From CAZNVB01 sp964651495 (GTDB lineage Bacteria; Acidobacteriota; Aminicenantia; Aminicenantales; UBA8522), in the NCBI GenBank assembly GCA_964651495.1, contig CAZYWP010000044.1:1-20448 (forward strand): a DNA stretch of 20,448 nucleotides. The letters run 5' to 3'. This document shows, one piece after another, positions 14,111 through 20,448 of the stretch. The translations under genes and the position numbers were made by a program. A model generated the notes under the pieces. It was not told where the DNA came from. It did no database searches and worked only from the letters and a program-made list of their open reading frames with translations. Position 1 is the first letter of the stretch. The number at the start of each line of letters is the position of its first letter.

Positions 14111-14970
14111 GTGAAAAAAGGCCTCCAGTGGAAACTCCTTCTGACCATCGCTGTCATTGTTCTGGCCATCGTTCTCGCCTATCCCCCGGGCAAAAAAATC
14201 AAACCCGGCCTTGACCTCAAGGGCGGAATTCATCTCGTCCTGCAGGTCATGACCGACGATGCCGTCACTATCGAAACCGACCAGGAAATCGCCCGTCTCC
14301 AGGATCAGCTGAAGAAGAAAAACGTCGCTTTTAAGGCGATGGTCAAGGGTGCCGTGGGCAAGTTCACCATCCAGGATTTTGGCGCCGACCAGGAAGCGAA
14401 TGTCAAGAGCGTCCTGGATGAAAATTTCCAGGAGTGGGATTACAGCTTCGTCGGCGGTACGGTCTCGCTCAGCCTGAAGGACTCCGCTGCCCGCTACCTC
14501 AAGGAGCAGGCCGTCAACCAGGCCCTGGAAACCATCCGCAACCGGGTCGATCAGTTCGGCGTGAGCGAACCCATGATTCAGAGGCAGGGGCTGGCCGGGG
14601 ATCGGATCCTGGTCGAGCTGCCCGGGATCGAGGATACTGAGCGGGCGAAGAACCTGATCAAGACCACGGCCATCCTGGAATGGAAACTGGTCAGGGCGGG
14701 GCCCTCCCCGGATGAGCAATCCCTGTTGAGCGCTTTTGGGGGGACCGTCCCCGAGGATGCCCAGGTGGTCAAGGGCGATCCCAACCGGGGTGAAGCGGGA
14801 TTCTTTCTGCTTGACCGCATCGCCACCGTGACCGGAAAAGACATCCGGACCGTCCGCCGGACGGTCGACGAATGGAACACGCCCGCTGTCTCCTTCTCCC
14901 TCAATTCTGAAGGCGGCCGGCGGTTTGAAAAAGTCACCGGCGACAACATCGGCAAGCAGATCGCCATCAT
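14111..14970 (+). CDS. secD: SecD, N-terminal part (cut by assembly gap)
   Basis: 286 residues are readable before the run of Ns. There is a first membrane helix (about 8-24), the periplasmic hallmark GLDLKGGIHLVLQV (33-46), and the P1 region with TIRNRVDQFGVSEP (141-154) and DRILVELPGIED. The last readable part (SLNSEGGRRFEKVTGDNIGKQIAI) is just before the usual end of the periplasmic domain. The remaining membrane half, about 200-250 residues in typical SecD, is missing. SecD works with SecF and YajC and uses the proton gradient to complete export. The start is GTG at 14111, with AGGT about 8 nt upstream. Confidence 0.93.
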
Positions 14971-15070
14971 NNNNNNNNNNNNNNNNNNNNNNNNNNNNNN
15001 NNNNNNNNNNNNNNNNNNNNNNNNNNNNNNNNNNNNNNNNNNNNNNNNNNNNNNNNNNNNNNNNNNNNNN
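14971..15070. other. Assembly gap (exactly 100 Ns)
   Basis: A run of exactly 100 Ns is the usual placeholder for a scaffold gap of unknown length. By comparison with SecD and SecF families it should hide the SecD membrane region and the SecF N-terminus, likely most of a kilobase. The frame continues across it only because the placeholder happens to keep phase. Confidence 0.97.
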
Positions 15071-16177
15071 TACCTGGCCCTGGGGATCACCCTGGTGATC
15101 ATCCTGGCCGGCCTGGTCAACATCGTCTTTGGCCGCGGACTGAAGTTGGGCGTAGACTTCGGAGAGGGGACGCTCATCCGGATTATGTTTAAAACGCCCG
15201 TGTCCGTATCCGATGTGAGGCGACAGCTCGGCGATGTCGGCCTCAGCGACAGCGTCATCCAGGAGACCGGGAAAGAGGGCCGCGAATTCCAGATCCGGAC
15301 GAGGAAGGTCATCAGCACCAAGGAAGAATTGGAGCTGGAAAGCCATGAGAAACAGGCCAACCAGGTCATCGAGGCCCTCCGCGGAACGGAAGCACAGGCC
15401 GAACAGGCGAAAGGCCTGATGGATCTCAACACCATAGACAGCCGGATTCTCGCCGCCCTGCTGGAACCGGCATTTGCGGGTCAAGGCGAGGAACTCGCCA
15501 AGAAGATCAGCGAACACCGCACCGCCGGCGGCATCTATGCCGATTTCAACGAGCTCTCCGCCGCCGGCGCCGGCCCCGAAGTGATCTCCTTTCTCAAGGA
15601 GAAAACCTACCTGGGCAAGATCACCATCCTCAGTCGTGAGACCGTCGGACCGCAGGTCGGTAAAGACCTGCGAAAGAGGGCGACCCAGGCGATCATCTGG
15701 TCGCTCATCGGGATGCTCGTCTATATCGCGCTCCGCTTCAAGTTGGCCAACGGAGTCGCGGCCATCCTGACCCTCACCCAGGACGTCCTGATCACGGTGA
15801 GCATCTATTCGTTCACCAACCGCGAGATTAACCTGCCGATCATCGCCGCGCTCCTGACCATTGTCGGTTTCTCCATCAACGACACGATCGTCATTTTCGA
15901 CCGCATCCGCGAAAACCAGAAGAACATGCGCAAGCTGCCGCTCGAGGAAATCATGAACCTGAGCCTGAACCAGATGCTCGGCCGGACGGTTATCACTTCG
16001 GGGACGGTCTTTCTGACGGTGTTGGCCCTGTTCCTCTTCGGCGGGAAGGTGATCAATGACTTCGCCTTCACCATGCTTGTCGGGACCATCGAGGGCGTCT
16101 ATTCGACCATCTATTTGTCCTGCCCGATCGTCCTGTATTGGCAGAAAATCTTCAAGCCCAAGAGGGGTGGGCGTTAG
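15071..16177 (+). CDS. secF: SecF, lacking N-terminus (cut by assembly gap)
   Basis: 369 residues follow the gap. The first membrane helix (YLALGITLVIILAGLVNIVF) and GVDFGEGTLIRI mark the SecF start region. The later helices carry the SecF signatures VGKDLRKRATQAIIW, GFSINDTIVIFDRIREN and LNQMLGRTVITSGT. Between them is a periplasmic region of about 140 residues, longer than in E. coli SecF. It contains a charged helical stretch and a segment resembling helix-hairpin-helix repeats (AKKISEHRTAGGIYADFNELSAAGAG). The protein ends in a basic tail (KPKRGGR). Whether secD and secF are separate or fused cannot be decided because the junction is in the gap. The strand and order fit one operon with tgt and yajC. 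Confidence 0.92.
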   Translation, partial: YLALGITLVIILAGLVNIVFGRGLKLGVDFGEGTLIRIMFKTPVSVSDVRRQLGDVGLSDSVIQETGKEGREFQIRTRKVISTKEELELESHEKQANQVIEALRGTEAQAEQAKGLMDLNTIDSRILAALLEPAFAGQGEELAKKISEHRTAGGIYADFNELSAAGAGPEVISFLKEKTYLGKITILSRETVGPQVGKDLRKRATQAIIWSLIGMLVYIALRFKLANGVAAILTLTQDVLITVSIYSFTNREINLPIIAALLTIVGFSINDTIVIFDRIRENQKNMRKLPLEEIMNLSLNQMLGRTVITSGTVFLTVLALFLFGGKVINDFAFTMLVGTIEGVYSTIYLSCPIVLYWQKIFKPKRGGR

Positions 16178-16191
16178 AAGAGGAGCTTGAC

Positions 16192-16220
16192 TTGTCAAAA
16201 GAATTTTTTTCTTCTATACT
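16192..16220 (+). promoter_or_regulatory. sigma70-like promoter of tonB-exbB-exbD
   Basis: There is a -35 TTGTCA (16192-16197), a 17-nt T-rich spacer and a -10 TATACT (16215-16220). The expected start near 16227 leaves a leader of about 38 nt with TGAGGT before the tonB ATG. The -35 overlaps a small inverted repeat, TTGAC-TT-GTCAA (16187-16198), which could be an operator half-site pair or chance. Confidence 0.7.
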
Positions 16221-16264
16221 TAGGCACGGTGTTTTTTAATTAATCAGGGAATGAGGTAAAGACC

Positions 16265-17041
16265 ATGGTCGAAAAAGCAAAACCTCAAAAAAAAGATGAA
16301 ATCCCCGCGATGTTCAAGGACTCATTTTTCGTCGGGGAAAAACACACGGCCTGGAGGGCCTTCGCCCTTCCGGTGGCCCTGATCGTCCACGCCGTGATCA
16401 TCGCCGCGTTGATCGTCATTCCGCTCCTTTCGACGGGCACGCTGCCCGAAGTGGAAGTGTACAGCGCCTTCCTCGCTCCTCCACCACCGCCGCCCCCTCC
16501 ACCGCCGCCACCGGCCAAGAAAAGGGCCAGCTCTCAGGCGAAGACCAGAATCAAGCCGGTCCAGGCCCAGTCCACCATCGAGCCCGGTAAGCTCGTCGCC
16601 CCCGTCGAAATCCCGGAAGAGATCGCCGAAGAGACGATCACGGATTTCGGAGTCGAAGGCGGAGTTGAAGGCGGAGTCGAGGGCGGTGTCGTCGGCGGCG
16701 TTTTGGGAGGCGTCGTCGGCGGCGTTTTGGGAGGCGTCGTCGGAGAAATCGAGGCGCCGGTTCGGGCCATCGGAGAGATCAAGCCGCCCAGGCTGATCCG
16801 CAAGGTGGAGCCGACTTATCCCGAGATCGCCCGGCAGGCCAGGGTGGAGGGCATCGTCATCGTCGAGGCCACCACCGATATTTACGGCCGGGTCCAGAAG
16901 GTCAAGGTCCTGCGGTCCATTCCCCTGCTCGACCAGGCGGCCATCGACGCCGTCCGGCAGTGGCAGTACGAGCCGATGATCATCAACGGCCGGCCCAGGG
17001 GGGTCATCTTCACCGTCACGGTGAGATTCCAGTTGAAGTAA
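16265..17041 (+). CDS. tonB: TonB energy-transducing protein
   Basis: A 258-residue inner-membrane-anchored periplasmic protein that passes proton-motive energy from ExbB/ExbD to outer-membrane receptors. A cytoplasmic stretch (1-30) is followed by a membrane helix (about 35-55) holding His42 at the position of the conserved TonB helix histidine. Then come a run of 12 prolines (72-83), a basic segment, an acidic segment and a Gly-Val repeat (129-160). The TonB C-terminal domain covers about 174-258 (KVEPTYPEIARQARVEG and WQYEPMIINGRPRG). The proline and glycine stretches probably act as the periplasm-spanning linker. The ribosome site TGAGGT precedes the ATG. exbB follows after 44 bp and exbD after a further 72 bp. 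Confidence 0.93.
   Translation: MVEKAKPQKKDEIPAMFKDSFFVGEKHTAWRAFALPVALIVHAVIIAALIVIPLLSTGTLPEVEVYSAFLAPPPPPPPPPPPPAKKRASSQAKTRIKPVQAQSTIEPGKLVAPVEIPEEIAEETITDFGVEGGVEGGVEGGVVGGVLGGVVGGVLGGVVGEIEAPVRAIGEIKPPRLIRKVEPTYPEIARQARVEGIVIVEATTDIYGRVQKVKVLRSIPLLDQAAIDAVRQWQYEPMIINGRPRGVIFTVTVRFQLK
16649..16744 (+). repeat. Nested in-frame tandem repeat in tonB (Gly-Val linker)
   Basis: Three 12-bp units (16649-16684, coding GVEG) are followed by two 24-bp units (16685-16708 and 16709-16732, coding GVVGGVLG) and half a unit (16733-16744). The 24-bp units differ at one base (GGT or GGC at the first codon). All units keep frame, so slippage would change linker length in steps of four or eight residues. 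Confidence 0.93.
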
Positions 17042-17085
17042 AAAGCTAGATAATGGCTTTCGATATTTAAAAGGAGGTATCGAAC

Positions 17086-17754
17086 ATGCAATTTGGTCTT
17101 CTCGAAATGTGGCAGGCAATGGGTCCCGTAGCCAAAGCTGTCTCCATCATCCTGATCGCACTCTCCATTGTTTCACTCTATCTGTTCATCGAACGGCAGT
17201 TCGTCTTCCGCAAAGCCCGGAACAGGTCGAAACAGATTGCGCCCAAGCTGGCCGACATGCTTAAGAAGGGACAAGTCCAGGAAGCGCTGACTCTTTCCTC
17301 TAGAAAAGAGAACAAGGGAAGCCATTTGGCCCGCGTCACGGCCGCCGGAATCAAGGAATTCCTGGAGGGCAAAGAGGCCAACCTTTCGCTGGAAGAGCAG
17401 ATCGAGACAGCCCAGAGAGGGTGCGAGCGCGCCTCGACCATCTTCACCCAGGAACTGAAGAGAGGCCTGAACACGCTGGCCACGATCGCCACCTCGGCCC
17501 CCTTCATCGGCCTGTTCGGAACCATCGCCGGAATCATTAACGCCTTCCGCGGCATGGCTTTAACCGGGTCGGGCGGAATCGGCGCCGTCGCCGGCGGTAT
17601 CTCCGAAGCCCTGGTCACCACGGCCTTCGGAATCGGCGTGGCCATCATCGCCCTCTGGTGCTACAGCTCCCTGAACTCGAAGATCGAGGTTTACGACGCA
17701 GAGATGTCCAACACGACCTCCCAGATCGTCGATTTCTTCGTGAGAAAGCATTAA
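17086..17754 (+). CDS. exbB: ExbB/TolQ-family proton channel subunit
   Basis: A 222-residue inner-membrane protein with three helices (about 15-36, 129-155 and 172-196) and a cytoplasmic domain between the first two. The family signature APFIGLFGTIAGIINAF (138-154) is present, with Thr146 at the position of E. coli ExbB Thr148, and Thr178/Thr179 near Thr181. ExbB forms the pentameric proton-conducting stator around ExbD. A strong AAGGAGGT (17071-17078) precedes the ATG. Position between tonB and exbD makes ExbB more likely than TolQ or MotA. Confidence 0.94.
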   Translation: MQFGLLEMWQAMGPVAKAVSIILIALSIVSLYLFIERQFVFRKARNRSKQIAPKLADMLKKGQVQEALTLSSRKENKGSHLARVTAAGIKEFLEGKEANLSLEEQIETAQRGCERASTIFTQELKRGLNTLATIATSAPFIGLFGTIAGIINAFRGMALTGSGGIGAVAGGISEALVTTAFGIGVAIIALWCYSSLNSKIEVYDAEMSNTTSQIVDFFVRKH

Positions 17755-17789
17755 GGGCAAGCTCAACAGTCAGAGCCATGACCATCCGG

Positions 17790-17807
17790 GCCGGATCGCC
17801 ATCCGGC
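17790..17807 (+). other. Small hairpin between exbB and exbD
   Basis: GCCGGAT (17790-17796) and ATCCGGC (17801-17807) form a perfect 7-bp stem with loop CGCC in the 72-bp gap between the two genes. There is no T-run after it, so it is not an ordinary terminator. It could protect mRNA ends or tune the exbB:exbD ratio. Confidence 0.5.
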
Positions 17808-17826
17808 TCGCGAAGAGAGGCATAAA

Positions 17827-18246
17827 ATGGCAATATCAATCGACAAGGGCGATAAAGTCAAATCCGAGCCCAACGTCGTCCCGCTGTGTGACGTCCTGCT
17901 CGTCCTGCTCATCATCTTCATGGTCGTGACCCCGCTCGTCCAGAAAGGCGTGGATGTCCGACTGCCGACCGCCCTGAACACGATCAGCATGCCCGACGAG
18001 CCCGAAGTCGTCCTGGCCATCCGCAAGGATGGGACGATGTACGTCAACCAGGACCAGGCGACGATGGAAAACCTGCAGACGATGCTGGAAGAGGCCTTCC
18101 TGACGGCCAGCGAAAAGAAGCTCTTTCTCAAGGCCGACCAGGAGCTGGAATACGGCAAGATCGTCGATATCGTCCAGATCGTCAAGGAAGCCGGCATCGA
18201 AATCGTTGGCATCATCACCGATGTCAAGACCGATAAGTCCAGTTAG
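17827..18246 (+). CDS. exbD: ExbD/TolR-family biopolymer transport protein
   Basis: A 139-residue protein with a single helix (about 20-37) carrying the essential acidic residue: NVVPLCDVLLVLLIIFMV, where Asp22 matches Asp25 of E. coli ExbD. A Cys occupies the position before it, where Ile or Val is common. The periplasmic domain (about 45-139; VVLAIRKDGTMYVN and FLKADQELEYGKIVDIV) is typical. GAGAGG precedes the ATG. The stop codon overlaps the convergent radical SAM gene by 4 bp, and a long hairpin lies 46 bp downstream. Confidence 0.94.
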   Translation: MAISIDKGDKVKSEPNVVPLCDVLLVLLIIFMVVTPLVQKGVDVRLPTALNTISMPDEPEVVLAIRKDGTMYVNQDQATMENLQTMLEEAFLTASEKKLFLKADQELEYGKIVDIVQIVKEAGIEIVGIITDVKTDKSS

Positions 18247-19394
18247 CCGGCCCGGCGAGCGTTGGAGACGATTGACTTAGAGCCATCCACTCGGGGCGAA
18301 AGGAGGAATTCCACTTCCTCCTTTCGCCCCGGTTTCCTTCCCAGCCCCTTCTCCCAGACTTCCGCATCCTCCATACAAAAGTAAACCGGAATTCGGCCCC
18401 CGCCGAAGCGCCTGATGAAGTCCACCATTTTGCGATAGAGCTCCAGGCGGATCGGTTTGAAGTAACGGAGCTTGCCGTCCCTGCCCCGGATGAGCTCGCC
18501 GTAAATCGCCGGGGACGCGGGGAACCGCCTTTCGATGACCGGTTTTAGGGCGCGCGGAAAGCGGAGGCTGCCCAGGCTGATCCAGCGGATGCGCCGGGCC
18601 GGGACGGCCAGGAGCGTTTTTTCGATGATCCGGGCATAATTCTCCTCCCAGCCGGGATAAAAGATGAGCGGGTCGAAATGAAAACCGACCGGGAATCCCC
18701 GTGCAGCGACGGCCCGCGCCGCCTCCAGCCGCTCGGCGACGGACGGAGCGCCGAGTTCCTCGGCCGCGGCAATTCGCTCCGAGTTGAGGGACCAGGAGAC
18801 GACGATATTCTCGGCCGGCCGGCGGTGCAATAACGCCTCCACCCGCGCCGTCTTCGTCTTGAACTCAAAAAAGGCCTGGGGCCTTCCCCGGAAGTAGTCC
18901 ATAAACTCCCCGGCGGTCTGGAGGATGTGCTCCAGGGCCAGCGAGTCCGAGAGCTCCCCCGTGCCGAGGCGAAGGAAGCGGCCCTTCCTCCGGCCGAGGA
19001 AGACGTCGAGCTCCCTCCAGAGATCCTCCAGGTTGACATGGACGGTGAGCGGGGAGGCGCCCAGATAGAGCTGGAGAATGCAGTAGGAGCAGTCGAGGGG
19101 GCAGTTCAAGACCGAATTGATGATGAAGTAATTGCAGCCGACGTAGCGCGGCGTGCAGGGACAGGGCTTGACGAACGCTCCTTTCCGGCGGGTCAGGAAG
19201 AGGAGTTTCTTCCCCGTCCCGATGGGGTCGGGGGAAGAGCGGAGCAAATCCGTGATCGGGCGCCGATTTCCGATGACCTCAACTGGCACATCAGCGCAGG
19301 CGCGGAGGATTTTCTTTGTTAAAGGAAAGGAAAGCGCATTCTTGGCGATAAAAATCTTTTCCGGAAAGAGGGCCTTCGGAGGCGGCCCGGACAT
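18243..19394 (-). CDS. Spore photoproduct lyase-like radical SAM protein
   Basis: A 383-residue radical SAM protein. The 4Fe-4S cluster motif C-x3-C-x2-C is NCPLDCSYC, with Cys98, Cys102 and Cys105. Later motifs (RLGTGELSDSLALE at 142-155, VVSWSLNSE, GFHFDPLIFYPGWEENY) match the SplB-related family (COG1533). True spore photoproduct lyases carry a radical-relay Cys after the cluster. I see none in the GTGELSDS segment, and nothing suggests spores here, so another substrate is likely. The start ATG at 19394 has GGGAG about 8 nt upstream and follows the ParB-like stop by 25 bp; the longer open frame to 19604 overlaps that gene and is rejected. The last 30 residues, after the conserved MEDAEVWEKGLGR, run through the exbD hairpin and overlap the exbD stop. 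Confidence 0.87.
   Translation of the reverse strand: MSGPPPKALFPEKIFIAKNALSFPLTKKILRACADVPVEVIGNRRPITDLLRSSPDPIGTGKKLLFLTRRKGAFVKPCPCTPRYVGCNYFIINSVLNCPLDCSYCILQLYLGASPLTVHVNLEDLWRELDVFLGRRKGRFLRLGTGELSDSLALEHILQTAGEFMDYFRGRPQAFFEFKTKTARVEALLHRRPAENIVVSWSLNSERIAAAEELGAPSVAERLEAARAVAARGFPVGFHFDPLIFYPGWEENYARIIEKTLLAVPARRIRWISLGSLRFPRALKPVIERRFPASPAIYGELIRGRDGKLRYFKPIRLELYRKMVDFIRRFGGGRIPVYFCMEDAEVWEKGLGRKPGRKEEVEFLLSPRVDGSKSIVSNARRAG
18293..18330. terminator. Long perfect hairpin after exbD, possible bidirectional terminator
   Basis: GGGGCGAAAGGAGGAA (18293-18308) pairs perfectly with TTCCTCCTTTCGCCCC (18315-18330), giving a 16-bp stem and loop TTCCAC. It sits between the convergent exbD and radical SAM genes, 46 bp after the exbD stop. 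A real T-run is missing on both sides (GGTTTCCTT on the plus side), so it may stop RNA polymerase weakly or act as a 3'-end stabiliser. It lies inside the radical SAM reading frame. Confidence 0.7.
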
Positions 19395-19419
19395 GCCATT
19401 CTCCCCGCCGGCTTCTCCC

Positions 19420-20364
19420 CTACTCCCGGAAGAGATCGTCGATCTCCCCATGCCCTGCGGCCGCAGCGAGCTTGTCGAGACAAACCGCCAGCTCCTCCCT
19501 GTTCCTGAATCGGAACGAGACCGTAATATCCTCGTCTTCAAAAAACGGCGCGGGCTGGATGGCGACCCCCTTTGGCCAGCCGATGCGGCGAAGGGCGGCG
19601 GCAAACGCCTCCTCCCGGGCTGACAGGCGCGGATATCTCATCTTTTTGAGAAGATGGCGGACTCTCTCCACTTTCTGGAGAGGCGGGAGCCCGGCCGAGG
19701 CAAGGGCCCGCCGGATCTCCCCTCTCTGAAAAATCCGCCGCACCTGGATCGAATCCCGGCGCCCGATCTCCCAGATATCGTCCAGCAGTTCTTTTTGCTT
19801 ATTCTGTCCGAGCGGACGGAGCAGCGGGAGAAGCCGCCTGCGCTCGGCGGGCCGGAAGCGCAGAAGAGAGCGGACGACAGATAGGGGCAGGTCTTTCTCC
19901 TCGACCAGCCGCTTGACCTCATCCTCCGCCCCGGCCAGAGCCAGGACCGACTCGAGATGATCGGCCGTGGCCGGAAGGCCGAGGAGCGGGAGGTAGGTCC
20001 GCAGGATCCTCCTGTCGTGGAGGCCCATCTGTCGCAGCCTCAGGACAACCCCCGCTTTCTCCGCCAGGCCGAGCCGCCGGGCGGCCAGGTTCTCCTCCAG
20101 GGCTCTGAGGAAAAGCCGCCTGTCGCTCTTGTCTTCAGTGACGAAGGCGGCGATCTCGTTCAGCCCGAGCTCCCGGCAGGCCAGGACCCGCTTCCAGCCG
20201 GAGACCACAGTCAATCCTCTGCCTTCTTCGCGCAGCAGCGGAGGGCTCGTCAGCCCGACCCTGCGGATCGAGCGGATAAGAAGTTCGAGGTCAAAAAAAT
20301 AAGAGGTCCGGAAGCGCTCATCCCGGAGGTTGATTTTTCGAAGTGGGATCGTGGCGTAGATCAC
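19420..20364 (-). CDS. ParB N-terminal-domain protein
   Basis: A 314-residue protein. Residues about 3-76 form a ParB/sulfiredoxin-type nucleotide-binding domain (TIPLRKINLRDERFR, LIRSIRRVGLTSPPLL, and GLTVVSGWKRVLACRELG, with SGWKR in place of GERR). ALEENLAARRLGLAEKA (89-105) resembles the helix that follows in ParB, and the next about 100 residues are helical and HTH-like. The C-terminal part is basic and unrecognised. There is no ParA neighbour and no parS-like site seen, so chromosome partition is not supported; a DNA-binding or CTP-binding regulator is possible. I chose GTG at 20364 (VIYATIPL) because the domain starts there and a promoter points to it. ATG at 20424 or TTG at 20430 would add 20-22 residues without known features. 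It probably forms an operon with the radical SAM gene. Confidence 0.8.
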   Translation of the reverse strand: MIYATIPLRKINLRDERFRTSYFFDLELLIRSIRRVGLTSPPLLREEGRGLTVVSGWKRVLACRELGLNEIAAFVTEDKSDRRLFLRALEENLAARRLGLAEKAGVVLRLRQMGLHDRRILRTYLPLLGLPATADHLESVLALAGAEDEVKRLVEEKDLPLSVVRSLLRFRPAERRRLLPLLRPLGQNKQKELLDDIWEIGRRDSIQVRRIFQRGEIRRALASAGLPPLQKVERVRHLLKKMRYPRLSAREEAFAAALRRIGWPKGVAIQPAPFFEDEDITVSFRFRNREELAVCLDKLAAAAGHGEIDDLFRE

Positions 20365-20371
20365 GGCTCCT

Positions 20372-20400
20372 ATTCTATTTTCGCCGCCGGCCGTTTGCAA
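20372..20400 (-). promoter_or_regulatory. Putative promoter of the ParB-like gene
   Basis: On the minus strand there is a -35 TTGCAA (20395-20400), a 17-nt spacer and a -10 TAGAAT (20372-20377). Transcription would start at about 20365, next to the GTG at 20364. If the upstream ATG or TTG is used instead, this match lies inside the gene. Confidence 0.5.
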
Positions 20401-20448
20401 TAAACGATTTGTATGAGGAAGCATTCCCAAATATGGGACATATGTAAT

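Noticed and set aside
13793..16198. 801-codon minus-strand frame across the N run
   Set aside because: Opposite yajC-secD-secF and bridged by Ns; no motif found.
16649..16744. Possible CRISPR-like or regulatory repeat
   Set aside because: Units are in-frame tandem repeats of 12 and 24 bp inside tonB with no spacers.
19395..19604. N-terminal extension of the radical SAM gene
   Set aside because: It overlaps the coding end of the ParB-like gene and has low-complexity sequence. ATG at 19394 has a ribosome site and gives a normal family start.
19420..20448. Chromosome partition locus or replication origin
   Set aside because: The ParB-like protein has SGWKR in place of GERR. No parA, parS-like palindrome or DnaA-box cluster was seen.

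Overview
The window is 20,448 bases of GC-rich, gene-dense bacterial DNA with one run of exactly 100 Ns (14971-15070), so it comes from a scaffolded draft assembly. The organism appears to be Gram-negative (diderm): it has TonB-ExbB-ExbD, a Sec export cluster and a lipoprotein M48 protease. GC-rich coding, CHASE2-type adenylate cyclases and dispersed intergenic repeats suggest an Acidobacteriota- or Aminicenantes-like lineage. That placement is inference; no taxonomic marker here settles it.

Left part (3-8479), all on the minus strand. Read in the direction of transcription the order is recD2 helicase, SH3-domain secreted protein, M48 lipoprotein protease, CHASE2 class III adenylate cyclase, MBL-fold hydrolase, MscS channel with a cyclic-nucleotide-binding domain, then tRNA-Arg(CCT). 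The SH3 to MBL genes are tightly packed (4-bp ATGA overlap, then 18 and 15 bp gaps). Cyclase, MBL hydrolase and cNMP-binding channel together could form a cyclic-nucleotide circuit with a synthase, a possible degrading enzyme and an effector channel.

Middle (8480-11577). A membrane protein of the alkaline phosphatase/phosphodiesterase superfamily has lost several expected metal ligands. lepB lies convergent to it. Two related palindromic repeat elements lie in the intergenic spaces on either side (about 8550-8876 and 11360-11507). They are in opposite orientation, share end sequences and a 22-nt core, and differ in the middle.

Right part, plus strand (11578-18246). A YchF-like P-loop ATPase overlaps tgt, which overlaps yajC, followed by secD and secF: the classic tgt-yajC-secD-secF order. 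The N gap removes the end of secD and the start of secF, so the continuous frame across it is not evidence of a SecDF fusion. A TonB-ExbB-ExbD operon with a good promoter follows. It ends in a 16-bp hairpin that lies inside the 3' end of the convergent gene.

Right end, minus strand (18243-20430). A ParB-domain protein is followed 25 bp later by a spore-photoproduct-lyase-like radical SAM protein.

Five sigma70-like promoters with 17-bp spacers can be read by eye. At recD2 and the parB-like gene the predicted transcription start falls on or within a base or two of the start codon, and weaker promoter matches at ychF and the phosphodiesterase-like gene are similarly placed. This suggests leaderless mRNAs. 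I see no CRISPR array, integrase, intact transposase or rRNA.
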